The notes under the pieces are model-generated. The model was not told the DNA's origin. It saw only the letters and a list, made by a program, of their open reading frames with translations, and did no database searches. From Nitrospirillum pindoramense (GTDB taxonomy: Bacteria; Pseudomonadota; Alphaproteobacteria; Azospirillales; Azospirillaceae), in the NCBI RefSeq assembly GCF_007827955.1, contig NZ_VITR01000018.1:78672-142671 (forward strand): a stretch of 64,000 bases of DNA, given 5' to 3'. Each line of letters starts with the position of its first letter. Within the stretch, counting starts at the first letter, position 1. Shown here one piece after another: positions 38,373 through 50,305 of the stretch. The translations under genes and the position numbers were made by a program.

Positions 38373-38939
38373 ATGGGTTTGATGGACGCCCTGGCCGAGG
38401 CCTATGCCAATCCCGACCCCACCCATGTCGGCGCCGTGGCCATCGGCGGCGCCATCATGGCCTGGTCGCTGAAGCGCCTGATCGCGGAGATCCGCAAGAC
38501 CGAAAAGCGCGTCACCGCGGCGTTGGAGGAGCGCAACCGCGCCGCGGCCAAGCTGCGCCAGGCCCGCATCCAGGAAGGGGAGCTGCGCGACACCTTGCGG
38601 GAGCTGGACGGCGAGATGGAGGAGATCGCCGCCCGCGCCAAGGAGGTGGAGGAGCGGCGCGGCACCTTGGAACAGGTGATCCCCCGCCATCTGAACCTGT
38701 TCTCCCAGGCGTGGTCGCCGGGCGACACCCTGTTCGAGGCGCGTATCAGCCAGGTGGCGGGCGGCGGCAAGGGCGGCGCCCGCGTCGTCCATGGCTATGC
38801 CGCCGGGCCGCGCGATTTCCGCAACCGGCTCATGGCTCGCTTCCCCGCCTCCTCCTACGTGGTCATCGACGTGGCCACCGTCGATCTGGAGGAGCTGGAC
38901 ATGGCCGTCACCAATTTGGGTGTCGCCAACCAACCCTGA
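38373..38939 (+). CDS. Module protein B2: paralogue of B1
   Basis: 188 residues with a strong ribosome site (GAGGAGGA) upstream. An N-terminal hydrophobic helix (HVGAVAIGGAIMAWSL, about 18-33), a coiled coil (IRKTEKRVTAALEERNRAA onward to about 105), then NLFSQAWSPGDTLFEARI, RVVHGYAAGPRDFRNRLMAR and SSYVVIDV. These match the B1 core; the Pro-rich tail is absent. It is convergent with a chemoreceptor gene only 22 bp away. No known family. Confidence 0.75.
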   Translation: MGLMDALAEAYANPDPTHVGAVAIGGAIMAWSLKRLIAEIRKTEKRVTAALEERNRAAAKLRQARIQEGELRDTLRELDGEMEEIAARAKEVEERRGTLEQVIPRHLNLFSQAWSPGDTLFEARISQVAGGGKGGARVVHGYAAGPRDFRNRLMARFPASSYVVIDVATVDLEELDMAVTNLGVANQP

Positions 38940-38961
38940 CCCGAACCGTCGCCGCCTGGCG

Positions 38962-40653
38962 TCAGGCGGCGCGAAGGACGGAGAGGAAGCTGTCGACCTG
39001 GGTGCGAAGGGCGCCGGCGTCGGTGGACAGGCGGCCGGCGGTGCCCAGCATCTGGCTGGCGGCGCCGCCGGTGTGGGTCGCGGCCTCGGTGACGCCGGAG
39101 ATGTTGGAGGCGATTTCCGCTGTGCCGATGGCGGCCTGCTGGACGTTGCTGGCGATTTCGCGGGTGGCCGCCCCTTGCTCTTCCACGGCGGAGGCGATGG
39201 CGCTGGCGATCTCGTTGATGCGGGTGATGGTGCCGGTGATGCTGGTGATGGAGGCGGCGGCGTCGCCGGTGGCGGACTGGATGGCGGCGATCTGGGCGGA
39301 GATTTCCTCCGTCGCCTTGGCGGTCTGGTTGGCCAGGCCCTTGACCTCGGCGGCGACGACCGCGAAGCCCTTGCCGGCCTCACCGGCCCGCGCCGCCTCG
39401 ATGGTGGCGTTCAGGGCCAGCAGGTTGGTTTGCCCGGCGATGGTGGAAATCAGGGTCATGACCTCGCCGATGCGGTTGGCGGCCTGGACCAGGAACTCGA
39501 CCTTTTCCTGGGTGCGGCCCGCCTCCTCCACCGCCTCACCGGCGATGGCGGTGGAGCGGGTGACCTGCTGGCCGATCTCGTTGATGGAGGCGGTCAGCTG
39601 CTCGGCGGCGGCGGCCACGGTATGGACGCTTTGCGACGCCTGCTCCACGGCGCTGGCGGCGGAGGTGACCTGAAGGGTGGTCTGCTCGGCGGTGGCGGAC
39701 AGGCTCTGCGCGGCCTGCTCCATCTCGGCGGAGGAAGTGGTGACGCCGGTGACCACGCCCATGACGGTGTGTTCGAAGTCGTTGGCCAGGCGTTCCATGG
39801 ACTGGCGCTTCTCCAAGTCGGCGCGGGCCTTGGCCGCAACCTGCTCGGCCTCCAGCCGGCGGACGGCCAGGGCGTTGTCCTTGAAGATCAGCAGGGCCTG
39901 GGCCAGGGCGCCCACCTCATCCTTGCGGTCGGCGCCGTGGACCTCGGTCTCCAGCCGGCCGCCGGCGATGGCGCTCATGGCGCCGGTCACCTGCCCGATG
40001 GGCCGGACGGTCAGGAACAGGATGATGGCCGCCATCAGGCCGAAGCTGATGGCCAGGCCGCCGGCGGCCAGCAGGATCAGGCTGGCGCTGACGGTACCGG
40101 TCAGGGCATTGGTGTCGGCCTTGGCCTTCTCCATGGCGGCCTGGTTGGCGTCCACGCGCTTCTGCAGGGCGTCCATTAGGCCCATGCGGGCGTCCCGGGC
40201 GGCGCCCATGGAGATCTTGCTCGACACCGCATCGTCGTTGCGCCGCGCGGCCTCGATGGACGGTTCGTTAGCGGCGATGTAGGCGTCCAGCAGCTGCTTC
40301 AGGTTCTGGTTGATGGCCCGCCGCTCCGGCGTGTCCGCCAGGCTGACCAGCTTGTCGATATTGGCCTGGGCCTTGGCGATCTTCTCGCGGTAGGTCTTTT
40401 CGAATTTGCCGAATTCGCCTTCCACCAGGATCATGTTCTTGGCGTCGAGGGTGGCGGAGTTCAGCAGGCTTTGCGTCTCCAGCGCCAGCACCTGCCGGGC
40501 GGCGTCAAACTCGATGACGTGGTTGATGGCGCCGTTCATTTGGGTCAGACCCCTGCTGGCCATGACCACGATGGACGCGGCCACGGCGGCGATCAGGGCC
40601 AGGGGAATGGCCAGTTTCACGATCAGTTTAAGATTGGCGAACCAACGGATCAT
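38962..40653 (-). CDS. Methyl-accepting chemotaxis protein (paralogue 1)
   Basis: 563 residues. First transmembrane helix ([20 protein letters not shown], about 8-27), a four-helix-bundle periplasmic sensor domain (about 30-185), a second transmembrane helix (about 190-212), HAMP domain ([19 protein letters not shown]) and signalling domain. The latter has the conserved hairpin tip with [20 protein letters not shown]. No CheR-tethering pentapeptide at the C-terminus. The start at 40653 ([10 protein letters not shown]) has GGGAGAG upstream and matches the paralogue. The ligand is unknown. Confidence 0.93.
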   Translation of the reverse strand: MIRWFANLKLIVKLAIPLALIAAVAASIVVMASRGLTQMNGAINHVIEFDAARQVLALETQSLLNSATLDAKNMILVEGEFGKFEKTYREKIAKAQANIDKLVSLADTPERRAINQNLKQLLDAYIAANEPSIEAARRNDDAVSSKISMGAARDARMGLMDALQKRVDANQAAMEKAKADTNALTGTVSASLILLAAGGLAISFGLMAAIILFLTVRPIGQVTGAMSAIAGGRLETEVHGADRKDEVGALAQALLIFKDNALAVRRLEAEQVAAKARADLEKRQSMERLANDFEHTVMGVVTGVTTSSAEMEQAAQSLSATAEQTTLQVTSAASAVEQASQSVHTVAAAAEQLTASINEIGQQVTRSTAIAGEAVEEAGRTQEKVEFLVQAANRIGEVMTLISTIAGQTNLLALNATIEAARAGEAGKGFAVVAAEVKGLANQTAKATEEISAQIAAIQSATGDAAASITSITGTITRINEIASAIASAVEEQGAATREIASNVQQAAIGTAEIASNISGVTEAATHTGGAASQMLGTAGRLSTDAGALRTQVDSFLSVLRAA

Positions 40654-40691
40654 CAGGGTGCTCTCCCACGGCAGGCAACGGCGTCTCAGTG

Positions 40692-40711
40692 CTGCGACAT
40701 CCTGCCGCAAC
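40692..40711 (-). repeat. Leader element shared by both chemoreceptor genes, copy 1
   Basis: CTGCGACATCCTGCCGCAAC (plus strand) lies 39 bases before this chemoreceptor start. 16 or 17 of 20 bases match the element at 42632-42651 in front of the other chemoreceptor. It shows that the duplication carried 5' sequence, and it may be a shared regulatory site. Confidence 0.5.
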
Positions 40712-40842
40712 CGCCTTGGGTGATCCCTTAACGTTGTTTCCCATCACGATGTACCTGAAAAAATTGCAACCCTAATCTTTAGTATGTGCCAGGAGTTGCG
40801 TGGCTGGGTTGCGGGATTTCTGTGCCAGCCTCAAACGAACGA

Positions 40843-40870
40843 AGGGCCCGGCCGTTGCCGGCCGGGCCCT
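40843..40870 (-). terminator. Terminator of the second chemoreceptor gene
   Basis: A perfect 11-bp stem AGGGCCCGGCC (40843-40853) / 40860-40870, loop GTTGCC, followed on the minus strand by TCGTTCGTTTG. Confidence 0.75.
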
Positions 40871-40895
40871 GTCGCAGGCGTGGGTGACGCTACCG

Positions 40896-42593
40896 TCAGG
40901 CGGTGCGGAGGACGGACAGGAAGCTGTTGACCTGGGTGCGCAGGGCGCCGGCGTCGGTGGACAGGCGGCCGGCGGTGCCCAGCATCTGGGTGGCGGCCCC
41001 GCCGGTGTGGGTCGCGGCCTCGGTCACGCCGGAGATGTTGGAGGCGATCTCCGTGGTGCCGACGGCGGCCTGCTGCACGTTGCTGGCGATCTCGCGGGTG
41101 GCGGCCCCTTGCTCCTCCACCGCGGAGGCGATGGTGCTGGCGATCTCGTTGATGCGGACGATGGTGCTGGCGATGCTGGTGATGGAGGTGGCGGCGTCGC
41201 CGGTGGCGGACTGGATGGCGGAGATCTGGGCGGAGATTTCCTCCGTCGCCTTGGCGGTCTGGTTGGCCAGGCTTTTGACCTCCGACGCCACGACGGCGAA
41301 GCCCTTGCCGGCGTCACCGGCCCGCGCCGCCTCGATGGTGGCGTTCAGGGCCAGCAGGTTGGTTTGCCCCGCGATGGTGGAGATCAGGGTCATGACCTCG
41401 CCGATGCGGTTGGCGGCCTGGACCAGGAACTCGACCTTGGCCTGGGTGCGGCTGGCCTCATCGACGGCCTCACCGGCGATGGCGGTGGAGCGGGTGACCT
41501 GCTGGCCGATCTCGTTGATGGAGGCGGTCAGCTGCTCGGCGGCGGCGGCCACGGTGTGGACGCTTTGCGAGGCCTCTTCCACCGCGCCGGCGGCGGAGGT
41601 GACCTGGCGGGTGGTCTGCTCGGCGGTGGCGGACAGGCTCTGGGCGGCCTGTTCCATCTCGGCGGCGGAGGAGGAGACGCCGTTGACCACGCCCATCACG
41701 GTGCGCTCGAAATCGTTGGCCAGGCGTTCCATGGCCTGGCGCTTCTCCGCCTCGGCACGGGCCTTGGCCGCGGTCTGCTCGGCCTCCAGCCGGCGGACGG
41801 CCAGGGCGTTGTCCTTGAAAATCAGCAGGGCCTGGGCCAGGGCGCCCACCTCATCCTTGCGGTCGGCGCCATGCACCTCGGTTTCCAGTTGGCCGTCGGC
41901 GATGGCACTCATGGCGCCGGTGACGCGGCTGATGGGCCGGACGGTCAGGAAGATGACGATGGCGCCCATCAGGCCGAAGCTGGCGACCAGGCCCACACCG
42001 GCCAGAACGGACAGGGTGTTGCTGACGTTGTCGGTCAGAACGTCGGTGTCCACCTTGGCCTTATCCATGGCGGCCTGGTTGGCCTCCACCCGCTTCTGCA
42101 GGGCGTCCAGCATGGCGACGCGGGCGTCACGGGCGGCGCCCATGGAAATCTGGCTCGACAGGGCGTCGTCATTGCGCCGGGCGGCTTCGATCGACGGCTC
42201 ATTAGCGGCGACATAGGCCTCCATCAGCCGTTTCAGGTTTTCGTTGATGGCGCGCCGCTCCGGCGTGTCCGCCAGCTTGATCAGCTTGTCGATGTTGGCC
42301 TGGGCCTGCGCCATCTTCTCGCGGTACAGCTTCTCGAACTTGGCCCGGTCGGCCTCGCTCTCCACGATGATCATGTTCTTGGCGTCCACGGTGCCGGCGT
42401 TCAGCAGGCCCTGGGTTTCCAGCGCCAGCGCTTGGCGGGTGGCGTCGACCTCGATGACGTGGTTGGTGGCGTCGTTCAGATCGTTCAAGCCCCGGCTGGC
42501 CATGACCACGATGCTCACGGCCACCGCCGCGATAATGCACAGGGGAATGGCCAGCTTCACGATCAGTTTCAGGTTGGCGAACCAGCGGATCAT
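40896..42593 (-). CDS. Methyl-accepting chemotaxis protein (paralogue 2)
   Basis: 565 residues, with the same architecture as the gene downstream: transmembrane helix ([20 protein letters not shown]), four-helix sensor domain, second membrane helix, HAMP ([19 protein letters not shown]) and a signalling domain nearly identical to that of its neighbour. The two differ mostly in the periplasmic part (for example [14 protein letters not shown] against [13 protein letters not shown]). It is a tandem duplicate with its own promoter region and terminator. The start has GGAGAG five bases upstream. Confidence 0.93.
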   Translation of the reverse strand: MIRWFANLKLIVKLAIPLCIIAAVAVSIVVMASRGLNDLNDATNHVIEVDATRQALALETQGLLNAGTVDAKNMIIVESEADRAKFEKLYREKMAQAQANIDKLIKLADTPERRAINENLKRLMEAYVAANEPSIEAARRNDDALSSQISMGAARDARVAMLDALQKRVEANQAAMDKAKVDTDVLTDNVSNTLSVLAGVGLVASFGLMGAIVIFLTVRPISRVTGAMSAIADGQLETEVHGADRKDEVGALAQALLIFKDNALAVRRLEAEQTAAKARAEAEKRQAMERLANDFERTVMGVVNGVSSSAAEMEQAAQSLSATAEQTTRQVTSAAGAVEEASQSVHTVAAAAEQLTASINEIGQQVTRSTAIAGEAVDEASRTQAKVEFLVQAANRIGEVMTLISTIAGQTNLLALNATIEAARAGDAGKGFAVVASEVKSLANQTAKATEEISAQISAIQSATGDAATSITSIASTIVRINEIASTIASAVEEQGAATREIASNVQQAAVGTTEIASNISGVTEAATHTGGAATQMLGTAGRLSTDAGALRTQVNSFLSVLRTA

Positions 42594-42974
42594 CGATCTC
42601 TCCAAATCAAGCGGCGGATGTGACATCCAGACTGCGTCACCTTGCCGCAACCCGCTTAATGGGGAGTTAATTTAGGGGCCGTTCCCCAAGTAACGTTTGG
42701 GCGTCTGGCGCTATCTTTCGTATAGAGGGGGCAATCATCCTGACGGCGAAAACATTCACCTGTAATGTGCCAATATAAGTGCGCGCCTAAAGGATAGGTG
42801 GATGATCCATCACTTGGGAATGAGAGCGATAATCAACGTTGGGGCGGCCGGTTTCGGAAATTTGCTTTAATTAATGGGCCCGCCCCGGGGCGCCGCTCTG
42901 CCCCGGAAAAGCGAAAGGGCGCGGCAGGGGTGTCCCGCCGTGCCCTGGGCGCCAAGTCTATAAGTGTCGGCCGG
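42594..42974. other. Intergenic region between the chemoreceptor and SUF genes
   Basis: 381 bases without a gene. Nearest the chemoreceptor is the shared leader element (42632-42651). An 11-bp palindrome TGGATGATCCA lies at 42799-42809. GC-rich self-complementary sequence (CGCCCCGGGGCG, about 42881-42892) next to TTAATTAA may end the SUF transcript. Further promoter elements cannot be placed. Confidence 0.4.
42632..42651 (-). repeat. Leader element shared by both chemoreceptor genes, copy 2
   Basis: CTGCGTCACCTTGCCGCAAC on the plus strand, 39 bases before the start codon of chemoreceptor 2. The distance to the start is the same as for copy 1. Confidence 0.5.
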
Positions 42975-43322
42975 TCAGACCGTGAAGCTCTCGCCACAGC
43001 CGCAGCGGCCCTTTTCATTCGGGTTGGTGAAGACGAAGCCCGACTGGAACTTGTCCTCCTTGTAGTCCATCTCCGTGCCCAGCAGGAACATGGTGGAGGC
43101 GGGGTCCAGCAGCAGGGTCACGCCCTTTTCCTCCACCACTTCCTCGAACGGCTTCTTGGCGTCGGCGTATTCGACGAAATAGCTGAGGCCGGAGCAGCCG
43201 CGCGCCTTCACGCCGACGCGCAGGCCCACGGCCGGCGTCTCCCGCTGGGCCATGATCTCCTTCACCCGCGCGGCGGCGGCGTCGGTCAGGCTCATCGCTT
43301 TAGGGCGTTCCATGCGGCTCAT
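42975..43322 (-). CDS. sufA: Iron-sulfur cluster assembly scaffold/carrier SufA (IscA family)
   Basis: 115 residues, A-type carrier. The three conserved cysteines are present: Cys in ARGCSGLSY and the C-terminal pair GRCGCGESF. It accepts clusters from SufBCD and passes them to apoproteins. The ATG at 43322 has GGAGAG nearby; an in-frame GTG at 43334 is possible. Last gene of the SUF operon, 15 bp after sufT. Confidence 0.92.
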   Translation of the reverse strand: MSRMERPKAMSLTDAAAARVKEIMAQRETPAVGLRVGVKARGCSGLSYFVEYADAKKPFEEVVEEKGVTLLLDPASTMFLLGTEMDYKEDKFQSGFVFTNPNEKGRCGCGESFTV

Positions 43323-43337
43323 GATTCTCTCCACACG

Positions 43338-43727
43338 TCAGAACATGTTGAGGGCGACGCGCGCCTCATCGGACATCAGGCTGGGGTTCCACGCCGGTTC
43401 CCACACCAGGTTCACGGTCACGTCCTTGACCCCGTCGACGGAGGCGACGACGCCCTGCACCTGGCCCGGCATCTCCCCGGCCACGGGGCAGCCCGGGGCG
43501 GTCAGGGTCATGTCGATCTCCACCTGGCCCTCCGCGTCGATGTCGCAGCGGTAGATCAGACCCAGCTCATAGATGTTCACCGGGATTTCGGGGTCGTAGA
43601 CGGTCTTCAACGCCTCCGTCACGCGGTCCGCCAGGGGCGCGTCGGGGGGCAGCTTGTCCTCATCCGGGATGGTGGCCGGCGCCTGCAGGGTCACATCCGG
43701 CGCGATGGGCCGTTCCGTGGCAGACAT
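43338..43727 (-). CDS. sufT: SUF system Fe-S assembly protein SufT (MIP18/DUF59 family)
   Basis: 129 residues. The DUF59 core has ALKTVYDPEIPVNIYELGLIY (about 40-60 in parts), MTLTAPGCPVAGEMPGQV with the reactive cysteine, and NLVWEPAWNPSLMSDEAR. SufT helps maturation of Fe-S proteins when demand is high. It sits 5 bp after sufU. An N-terminal tail of about 30 residues, rich in Pro and Asp, precedes the domain. Confidence 0.9.
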   Translation of the reverse strand: MSATERPIAPDVTLQAPATIPDEDKLPPDAPLADRVTEALKTVYDPEIPVNIYELGLIYRCDIDAEGQVEIDMTLTAPGCPVAGEMPGQVQGVVASVDGVKDVTVNLVWEPAWNPSLMSDEARVALNMF

Positions 43728-43732
43728 CTCGC

Positions 43733-44202
43733 TTACTCCGTCGTCGTCTTGTCGTCGCCATGGATGGCGGCGTGCATGGTGTGCCAGGCCAGGGTCGCGC
43801 ACTTGACGCGCATGGGGAATTCCCGCACGCCCGACAGCACGTCCAGCTTCTCCACCGCCTCCGGGTCCAGGGGGCCGTGGTCGGTGTGCTCGTGGTCGTC
43901 CTTGGTGCACATATCGTGGAAGTGGCCGAACAGCGCCTCGGCCTCCGCCTCCGTCTTGCCCTTCAGCGTCTCCGTCATCAGCGAGGCGCTGGCCTGGCTG
44001 ATGGCGCAGCCACGGCCGTCGAAATGGGCGTCCTGCACCCGGCCGTCGGCGCCGATGGACAGGTAGACGTTGATCTTGTCGCCGCACAGCGGGTTCTCGC
44101 CCCGGGCCATGCGGTTGAAGTTTTCCGGCTTGCCGAAGTTCCGGGGATTCTTGCCGTGGTCCAGGATCACTTCCTGGTACAGGTCGCGCAGATCGTCGAA
44201 CA

Positions 44203-44203
<1 letters not shown>
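43733..44203 (-). CDS. sufU: Iron-sulfur cluster scaffold/sulfurtransferase SufU
   Basis: 156 residues, NifU N-terminal/SufU type. The cysteines are in NPLCGDK, RGCAISQAS and RVKCATLAW, with the zinc-coordinating Asp. It contains the SufU-specific insertion between the second and third cysteine (about 85-120, DDHEHTDHG). It accepts persulfide sulfur from SufS. The start ATG overlaps the sufS stop by one base (TGATG), so the two are coupled. Confidence 0.9.
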
Positions 44204-45468
<1,265 letters not shown>

Positions 45469-45472
45469 GAGG

Positions 45473-46852
45473 TCACTCCCCTAACACCGGGACGTCGGTG
45501 TCGACTGTGATGCCCGTCAGACGGCCGATGCGGTCCTGGATGCGGGCCGTCGCATAGGCGCGCAGGTGTGCGTCGCCGATCTCCTCCGCCACCTCATCCA
45601 GGAAGGCGGCGATCAGCAGGGCGCGGGCGGTGTCGGCCGGAATCCCCCGGGCGCGCAGGTAGAACAGCGCCTCTTCATCCAGCTCGCCGGCGGTGGCGCC
45701 GTGGCTGCACTTCACGTCGTCGGCGTAGATCTCCAGCTCGGGCTTGGCGTCGATCTCGGCCGTGTCGGACAGCAGCAGGGCACGGTTCAGCTGGTGGCCG
45801 TCCGTCTTCTGCGCGTCCGGCCGCACGATGATCTTGCCCTGGAACACGGCGCGACCCTTGCCGTCGATAACGCCCTTCACCACCTCGCGGCTGGTGCAGT
45901 TGGCGGCGACATGGTCGATCAGGCTGGTGAAGTCGGCATGCCGGCTGCCATCCACGCCATAGGCGCCGGAGACGCGGGTGCTGGCGCCCGACCCTTCCAG
46001 GCGCACCTGGACATCGGTGCGGGCCAGGCGGCCGCCGGTGGTCAGCACGAAGGTCTCATACGTGGCCGACGCCGCCACCGTGGCGGTGACGCTGGCCAGG
46101 TGCAGGGCGGCGTCATCCTCTTCCTGGAACTTGGCGTGGCGCAGGATGGCACCTTCGCCGACGCGCACGCCGCCGACGATGTTGGCGAACGTGGCGCCGC
46201 CACCCCGGGCCACGTGGTGCTCGGCCACCGTCACCTCGGCGCCGGCGGCCACGTCGATCAGCAAACGGGGGTGCCAGGCGCCGTCGGCGGCGGTGGCGAC
46301 GAAGACGATTTCCACCGGCTGCGCCAGCGTCACGCCCTCACCCACGGTCAGCACCGCGCCCTCGGCCAGGAAGGCGCCGTTCAGGCCGACCAGGCCGCCC
46401 GACTGGCCACGGCCGGGATTGGGGCCGACGCGCAGGCCGGTGTCGGCCTTGGGCGCCGGAAAGCGCTCCAGCACTTCGGCCGCCGTGGCGGGGGAGGACT
46501 CGATCAGGCCGCGCAGGCTGTCCAGGGTGACGCCCGGGGGCAGGGTGCCCACGGCGGACAGGGCGGCGTTGAACACACCGTCCACGAACACCAAGCGGTG
46601 GGTCTTGCCCGGCGCCACGCTGGGGATATCGAAATCCGTGTTCGCGGCCGATTGCGCCGGGGCCAGGCTGACGCCGGCCAGGTCGCGCAGGTTGGTGTAC
46701 TTCCAGCCCTCGACCTTGGTCGTGGGGATGCCGTCGGCCAGGAAGCGGGCATAGCCGTCGGCGCGCAGCCGGTCCAGGCCGGCGGCACCGGCGCCGGGCA
46801 GGCCGGGGCTCAGGGTTTCGTACAGGTCTTTCAGGGTGGCGATGGCGGCCAT
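45473..46852 (-). CDS. sufD: Fe-S cluster assembly protein SufD
   Basis: 459 residues. The N-terminal helical part has TTKVEGWKYTNLRDLAGV, followed by the right-handed beta-helix core and the C-terminal motif VKCSHGATAGELDEEALFYLRARGI (split over 385-410). It pairs with SufB in the SufBC2D scaffold. ATG 46852 has GAGGG eight bases upstream. A GTG nine bases earlier is also possible. Confidence 0.93.
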   Translation of the reverse strand: MAAIATLKDLYETLSPGLPGAGAAGLDRLRADGYARFLADGIPTTKVEGWKYTNLRDLAGVSLAPAQSAANTDFDIPSVAPGKTHRLVFVDGVFNAALSAVGTLPPGVTLDSLRGLIESSPATAAEVLERFPAPKADTGLRVGPNPGRGQSGGLVGLNGAFLAEGAVLTVGEGVTLAQPVEIVFVATAADGAWHPRLLIDVAAGAEVTVAEHHVARGGGATFANIVGGVRVGEGAILRHAKFQEEDDAALHLASVTATVAASATYETFVLTTGGRLARTDVQVRLEGSGASTRVSGAYGVDGSRHADFTSLIDHVAANCTSREVVKGVIDGKGRAVFQGKIIVRPDAQKTDGHQLNRALLLSDTAEIDAKPELEIYADDVKCSHGATAGELDEEALFYLRARGIPADTARALLIAAFLDEVAEEIGDAHLRAYATARIQDRIGRLTGITVDTDVPVLGE

Positions 46853-46864
46853 GGAACGCACCCC

Positions 46865-47617
46865 TCAGGCGGCTTCGGGCGAGCCGAATTCGGCATAGCC
46901 CTTGGCTTCCAGCTCCAGCGCCAGCTCCTTGCCGCCGCTGCGCACGATCTTGCCGTAGGCCAGGACGTGCACGTGGTCGGGCACGATGTAGCTCAGCAGG
47001 CGCTGGTAATGGGTGATGACCAGCATGGAGCGCTCGGGGCTCCGCAGGCTGTTCACGCCGTCGGCCACCAGCTTCAGGGCGTCGATGTCCAGGCCGCTGT
47101 CGGTTTCGTCCAGGATGGCGAAGCTGGGCTCCAGCATGGCCATCTGCAGGATGTCGTTGCGCTTCTTCTCACCGCCCGAGAAGCCGACGTTGACGGCCCG
47201 CTTGATCATGTCGTCGTTCATGTTCAAGGCCTTGGCCTTGGCGCGGATCAGCTTCAGGAACTGCATGGCGTCCAGCTCGGGCAGGCCCTTGTGCTTGCGC
47301 ACGGCGTTCAGCGCCGTCTTCAGGAAGGTGGTGTTGGACACGCCGGGGATTTCCACCGGGTACTGGAAGGCCAGGAACACGCCCTCCGCCGCCCGCTCCT
47401 CGGTCTCCATGGCCAGCAGGTCCTTGCCCTGGAAGGTCACGGAACCCTCGGTCACCTCATAGCCGTCGCGGCCGGACAACACATAGGACAGCGTGCTCTT
47501 GCCCGAGCCGTTGGGCCCCATGATGGCATGCACCTCGCCCGGGTTGATGGTCAGGTTGATCCCTTTCAGGATTTCCTTGCCGTCGACGGTGGCGTGCAGG
47601 TTGCGGATTTCGAGCAT
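46865..47617 (-). CDS. sufC: Fe-S cluster assembly ATPase SufC
   Basis: 250 residues, ABC-type ATPase. Walker A GPNGSGKSTL (about 35-44), Q-loop FQYPVEIPG, signature FSGGEKKRNDI (about 151-161), Walker B FAILDETDSGLD and H-loop ITHYQRLL. It powers the SufBC2D scaffold. The start has AAGGA upstream. It lies 65 bp from sufB, the largest gap in the operon. Confidence 0.95.
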   Translation of the reverse strand: MLEIRNLHATVDGKEILKGINLTINPGEVHAIMGPNGSGKSTLSYVLSGRDGYEVTEGSVTFQGKDLLAMETEERAAEGVFLAFQYPVEIPGVSNTTFLKTALNAVRKHKGLPELDAMQFLKLIRAKAKALNMNDDMIKRAVNVGFSGGEKKRNDILQMAMLEPSFAILDETDSGLDIDALKLVADGVNSLRSPERSMLVITHYQRLLSYIVPDHVHVLAYGKIVRSGGKELALELEAKGYAEFGSPEAA

Positions 47618-47682
47618 TTGAAACGTTCCTTGAAACCGAATGTCGTGTGCAGCTTGGGTGGGTGGGGGCGGTTGCGGCGCCC

Positions 47683-49167
<1,485 letters not shown>

Positions 49168-49187
49168 GTTTTCGCTCTTCCTCGAAA

Positions 49188-49655
49188 TCAAATAGCGTCG
49201 GCGGTGGCCGGCAGGGCCGGCGCCGCCTTGGGCAGGACGGGATCGGGGAACATCGGCCGGGCCATGTCGGCCAGGCTGACGCCCTCCAGCGCGCCACGGA
49301 CGGCGCGGTTCACCCGGTCCCAGTTGCCCCGGCGGGGGCACAGGCTCTCCACCCCGCAGGCCCCGGGCGCCCCCTCGACACAGTCGGTCAGGGCGATGGG
49401 GCCGTCGATGGCGGCGATGATCTGGGCGACGTTGATGGCGTCCGGCGCACGCGCCAGGCGATAGCCGCCGGCGGCACCCCGGTGCGAGGCCATCAGGCCG
49501 TCACGGGCCAGCAGCTTCAGGATCTTGGACACGGTGGGGGCCGGCAGGCCGGTACGCTCCGCCAGCGAGACGGCGGTATGCGGGCCGCCATCCCCCTGCA
49601 TCATCGCGGTCATCACCACGACGGCGTAGTCCGTCAATTTGCTCAGCCGGATCAC
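49188..49655 (-). CDS. SUF operon regulator, Rrf2/IscR family
   Basis: 155 residues. A winged helix at the N-terminus ([35 protein letters not shown]) is followed by three cysteines in [16 protein letters not shown] (about 95-110) that would ligate an Fe-S cluster. It probably senses cluster status and represses its own operon when clusters are plentiful. First gene of the eight-gene unit through sufA. A candidate binding site lies about 43 bases upstream. Confidence 0.9.
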   Translation of the reverse strand: MIRLSKLTDYAVVVMTAMMQGDGGPHTAVSLAERTGLPAPTVSKILKLLARDGLMASHRGAAGGYRLARAPDAINVAQIIAAIDGPIALTDCVEGAPGACGVESLCPRRGNWDRVNRAVRGALEGVSLADMARPMFPDPVLPKAAPALPATADAI

Positions 49656-49697
49656 GTGCTTTGGGGTCCTGTGCCTGTTGAAAAACTCGGCCCGGCA

Positions 49698-49715
49698 ATC
49701 CGGACCAAATCAGTA
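49698..49715 (-). promoter_or_regulatory. Candidate IscR/Rrf2 binding site upstream of the SUF operon
   Basis: On the minus strand TACTGATTTGGTCCGGAT resembles the alphaproteobacterial IscR motif, roughly TTGACTNATTTGGTCGGAT, known from iron-regulated suf/isc operons. It ends 43 bases before the regulator start. Similarity is from memory and no score was calculated. Confidence 0.4.
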
Positions 49716-50093
49716 CCCTTTAAGTAGCCACTCCCCTTTCCATGTCAAGCGGGGATGTTTTGCGGCATATGAACCGCCCGGATGGGCGGGTTGCAGCAAT
49801 AGCGGGTTCGCGGGCGGAGGTACCCCGGCGGACAAAGGTCAAGGGCGCAAGGGGCGGTCTGTTAACCCGGTATGACCTGGGCGGGCGGCCGCCGCGCCGC
49901 GGCATGCCGGAACGGCGTTTGACCCCGGCGGCGCCCAGGCGCACGCTTTGTTTCAGGAGGCGGGCGGCATAGCCCGCGCTTTCAACCGAACGAAACCCCC
50001 GGCATGGTGGGACGTCCGGAAACACGGTCGGATCTATCGCGGCAAAGCGGCCGCCCTGGATGCGGTTTCGAGGCTTTTGCCCATCCGACTGAG

Positions 50094-50151
50094 AAAAAAC
50101 GGCGGACCAGGATGGATGCCCCCAGGGGCCCAAGCCTGATCCGCCGTTTTT
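50094..50151. terminator. Symmetrical Rho-independent terminator
   Basis: AAAAAACGGCGGA (50094-50106) with TCCGCCGTTTTT (50140-50151), extended by CCAGG/CCTGA. Both strands end in a T run, so it can stop transcription from either side. It could end the LysR transcript (minus) or a short plus-strand RNA. Confidence 0.65.
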
Positions 50152-50305
50152 AATATTGAGGGTTTGCCTTAGGCGCCGGCGGGGCATCCGCCCCTTGGCT
50201 ATCCTCCCTTTTCAGTCCGCTACGCTCCCCGAAAAGGTCCGGCGGCCCCGGTCGGGGCCTTGTCGCTACGCTCCGTCGCGTCTTTTTCTGCCGCGCTGGG
50301 CTTCT

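Larger units (their letters stand above)
49656..50305. other. 650-base intergenic region with hairpins, possible small RNA
   Basis: No convincing protein gene. The right part carries a strong hairpin (50094-50151) and, nearer the LysR gene, a GC hairpin GGCCCCG-GT-CGGGGCC (50244-50259). The stretch 49780-50090 is GC-rich and full of short inverted repeats, as an unannotated structured RNA would be, but no known RNA family is recognised. Confidence 0.4.

Noticed and set aside
40800..42623. Open frame of 607 codons antisense to the second chemoreceptor, Gly/Asp-repeat-like
   Set aside because: The repeats mirror the heptads of the chemoreceptor coiled coil on the other strand; no ribosome site.
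49720..50187. 155-codon minus-strand frame in the gap before the LysR gene
   Set aside because: It runs through the strong terminator hairpin at 50094-50151 and is Arg/Pro-rich like a random GC frame.
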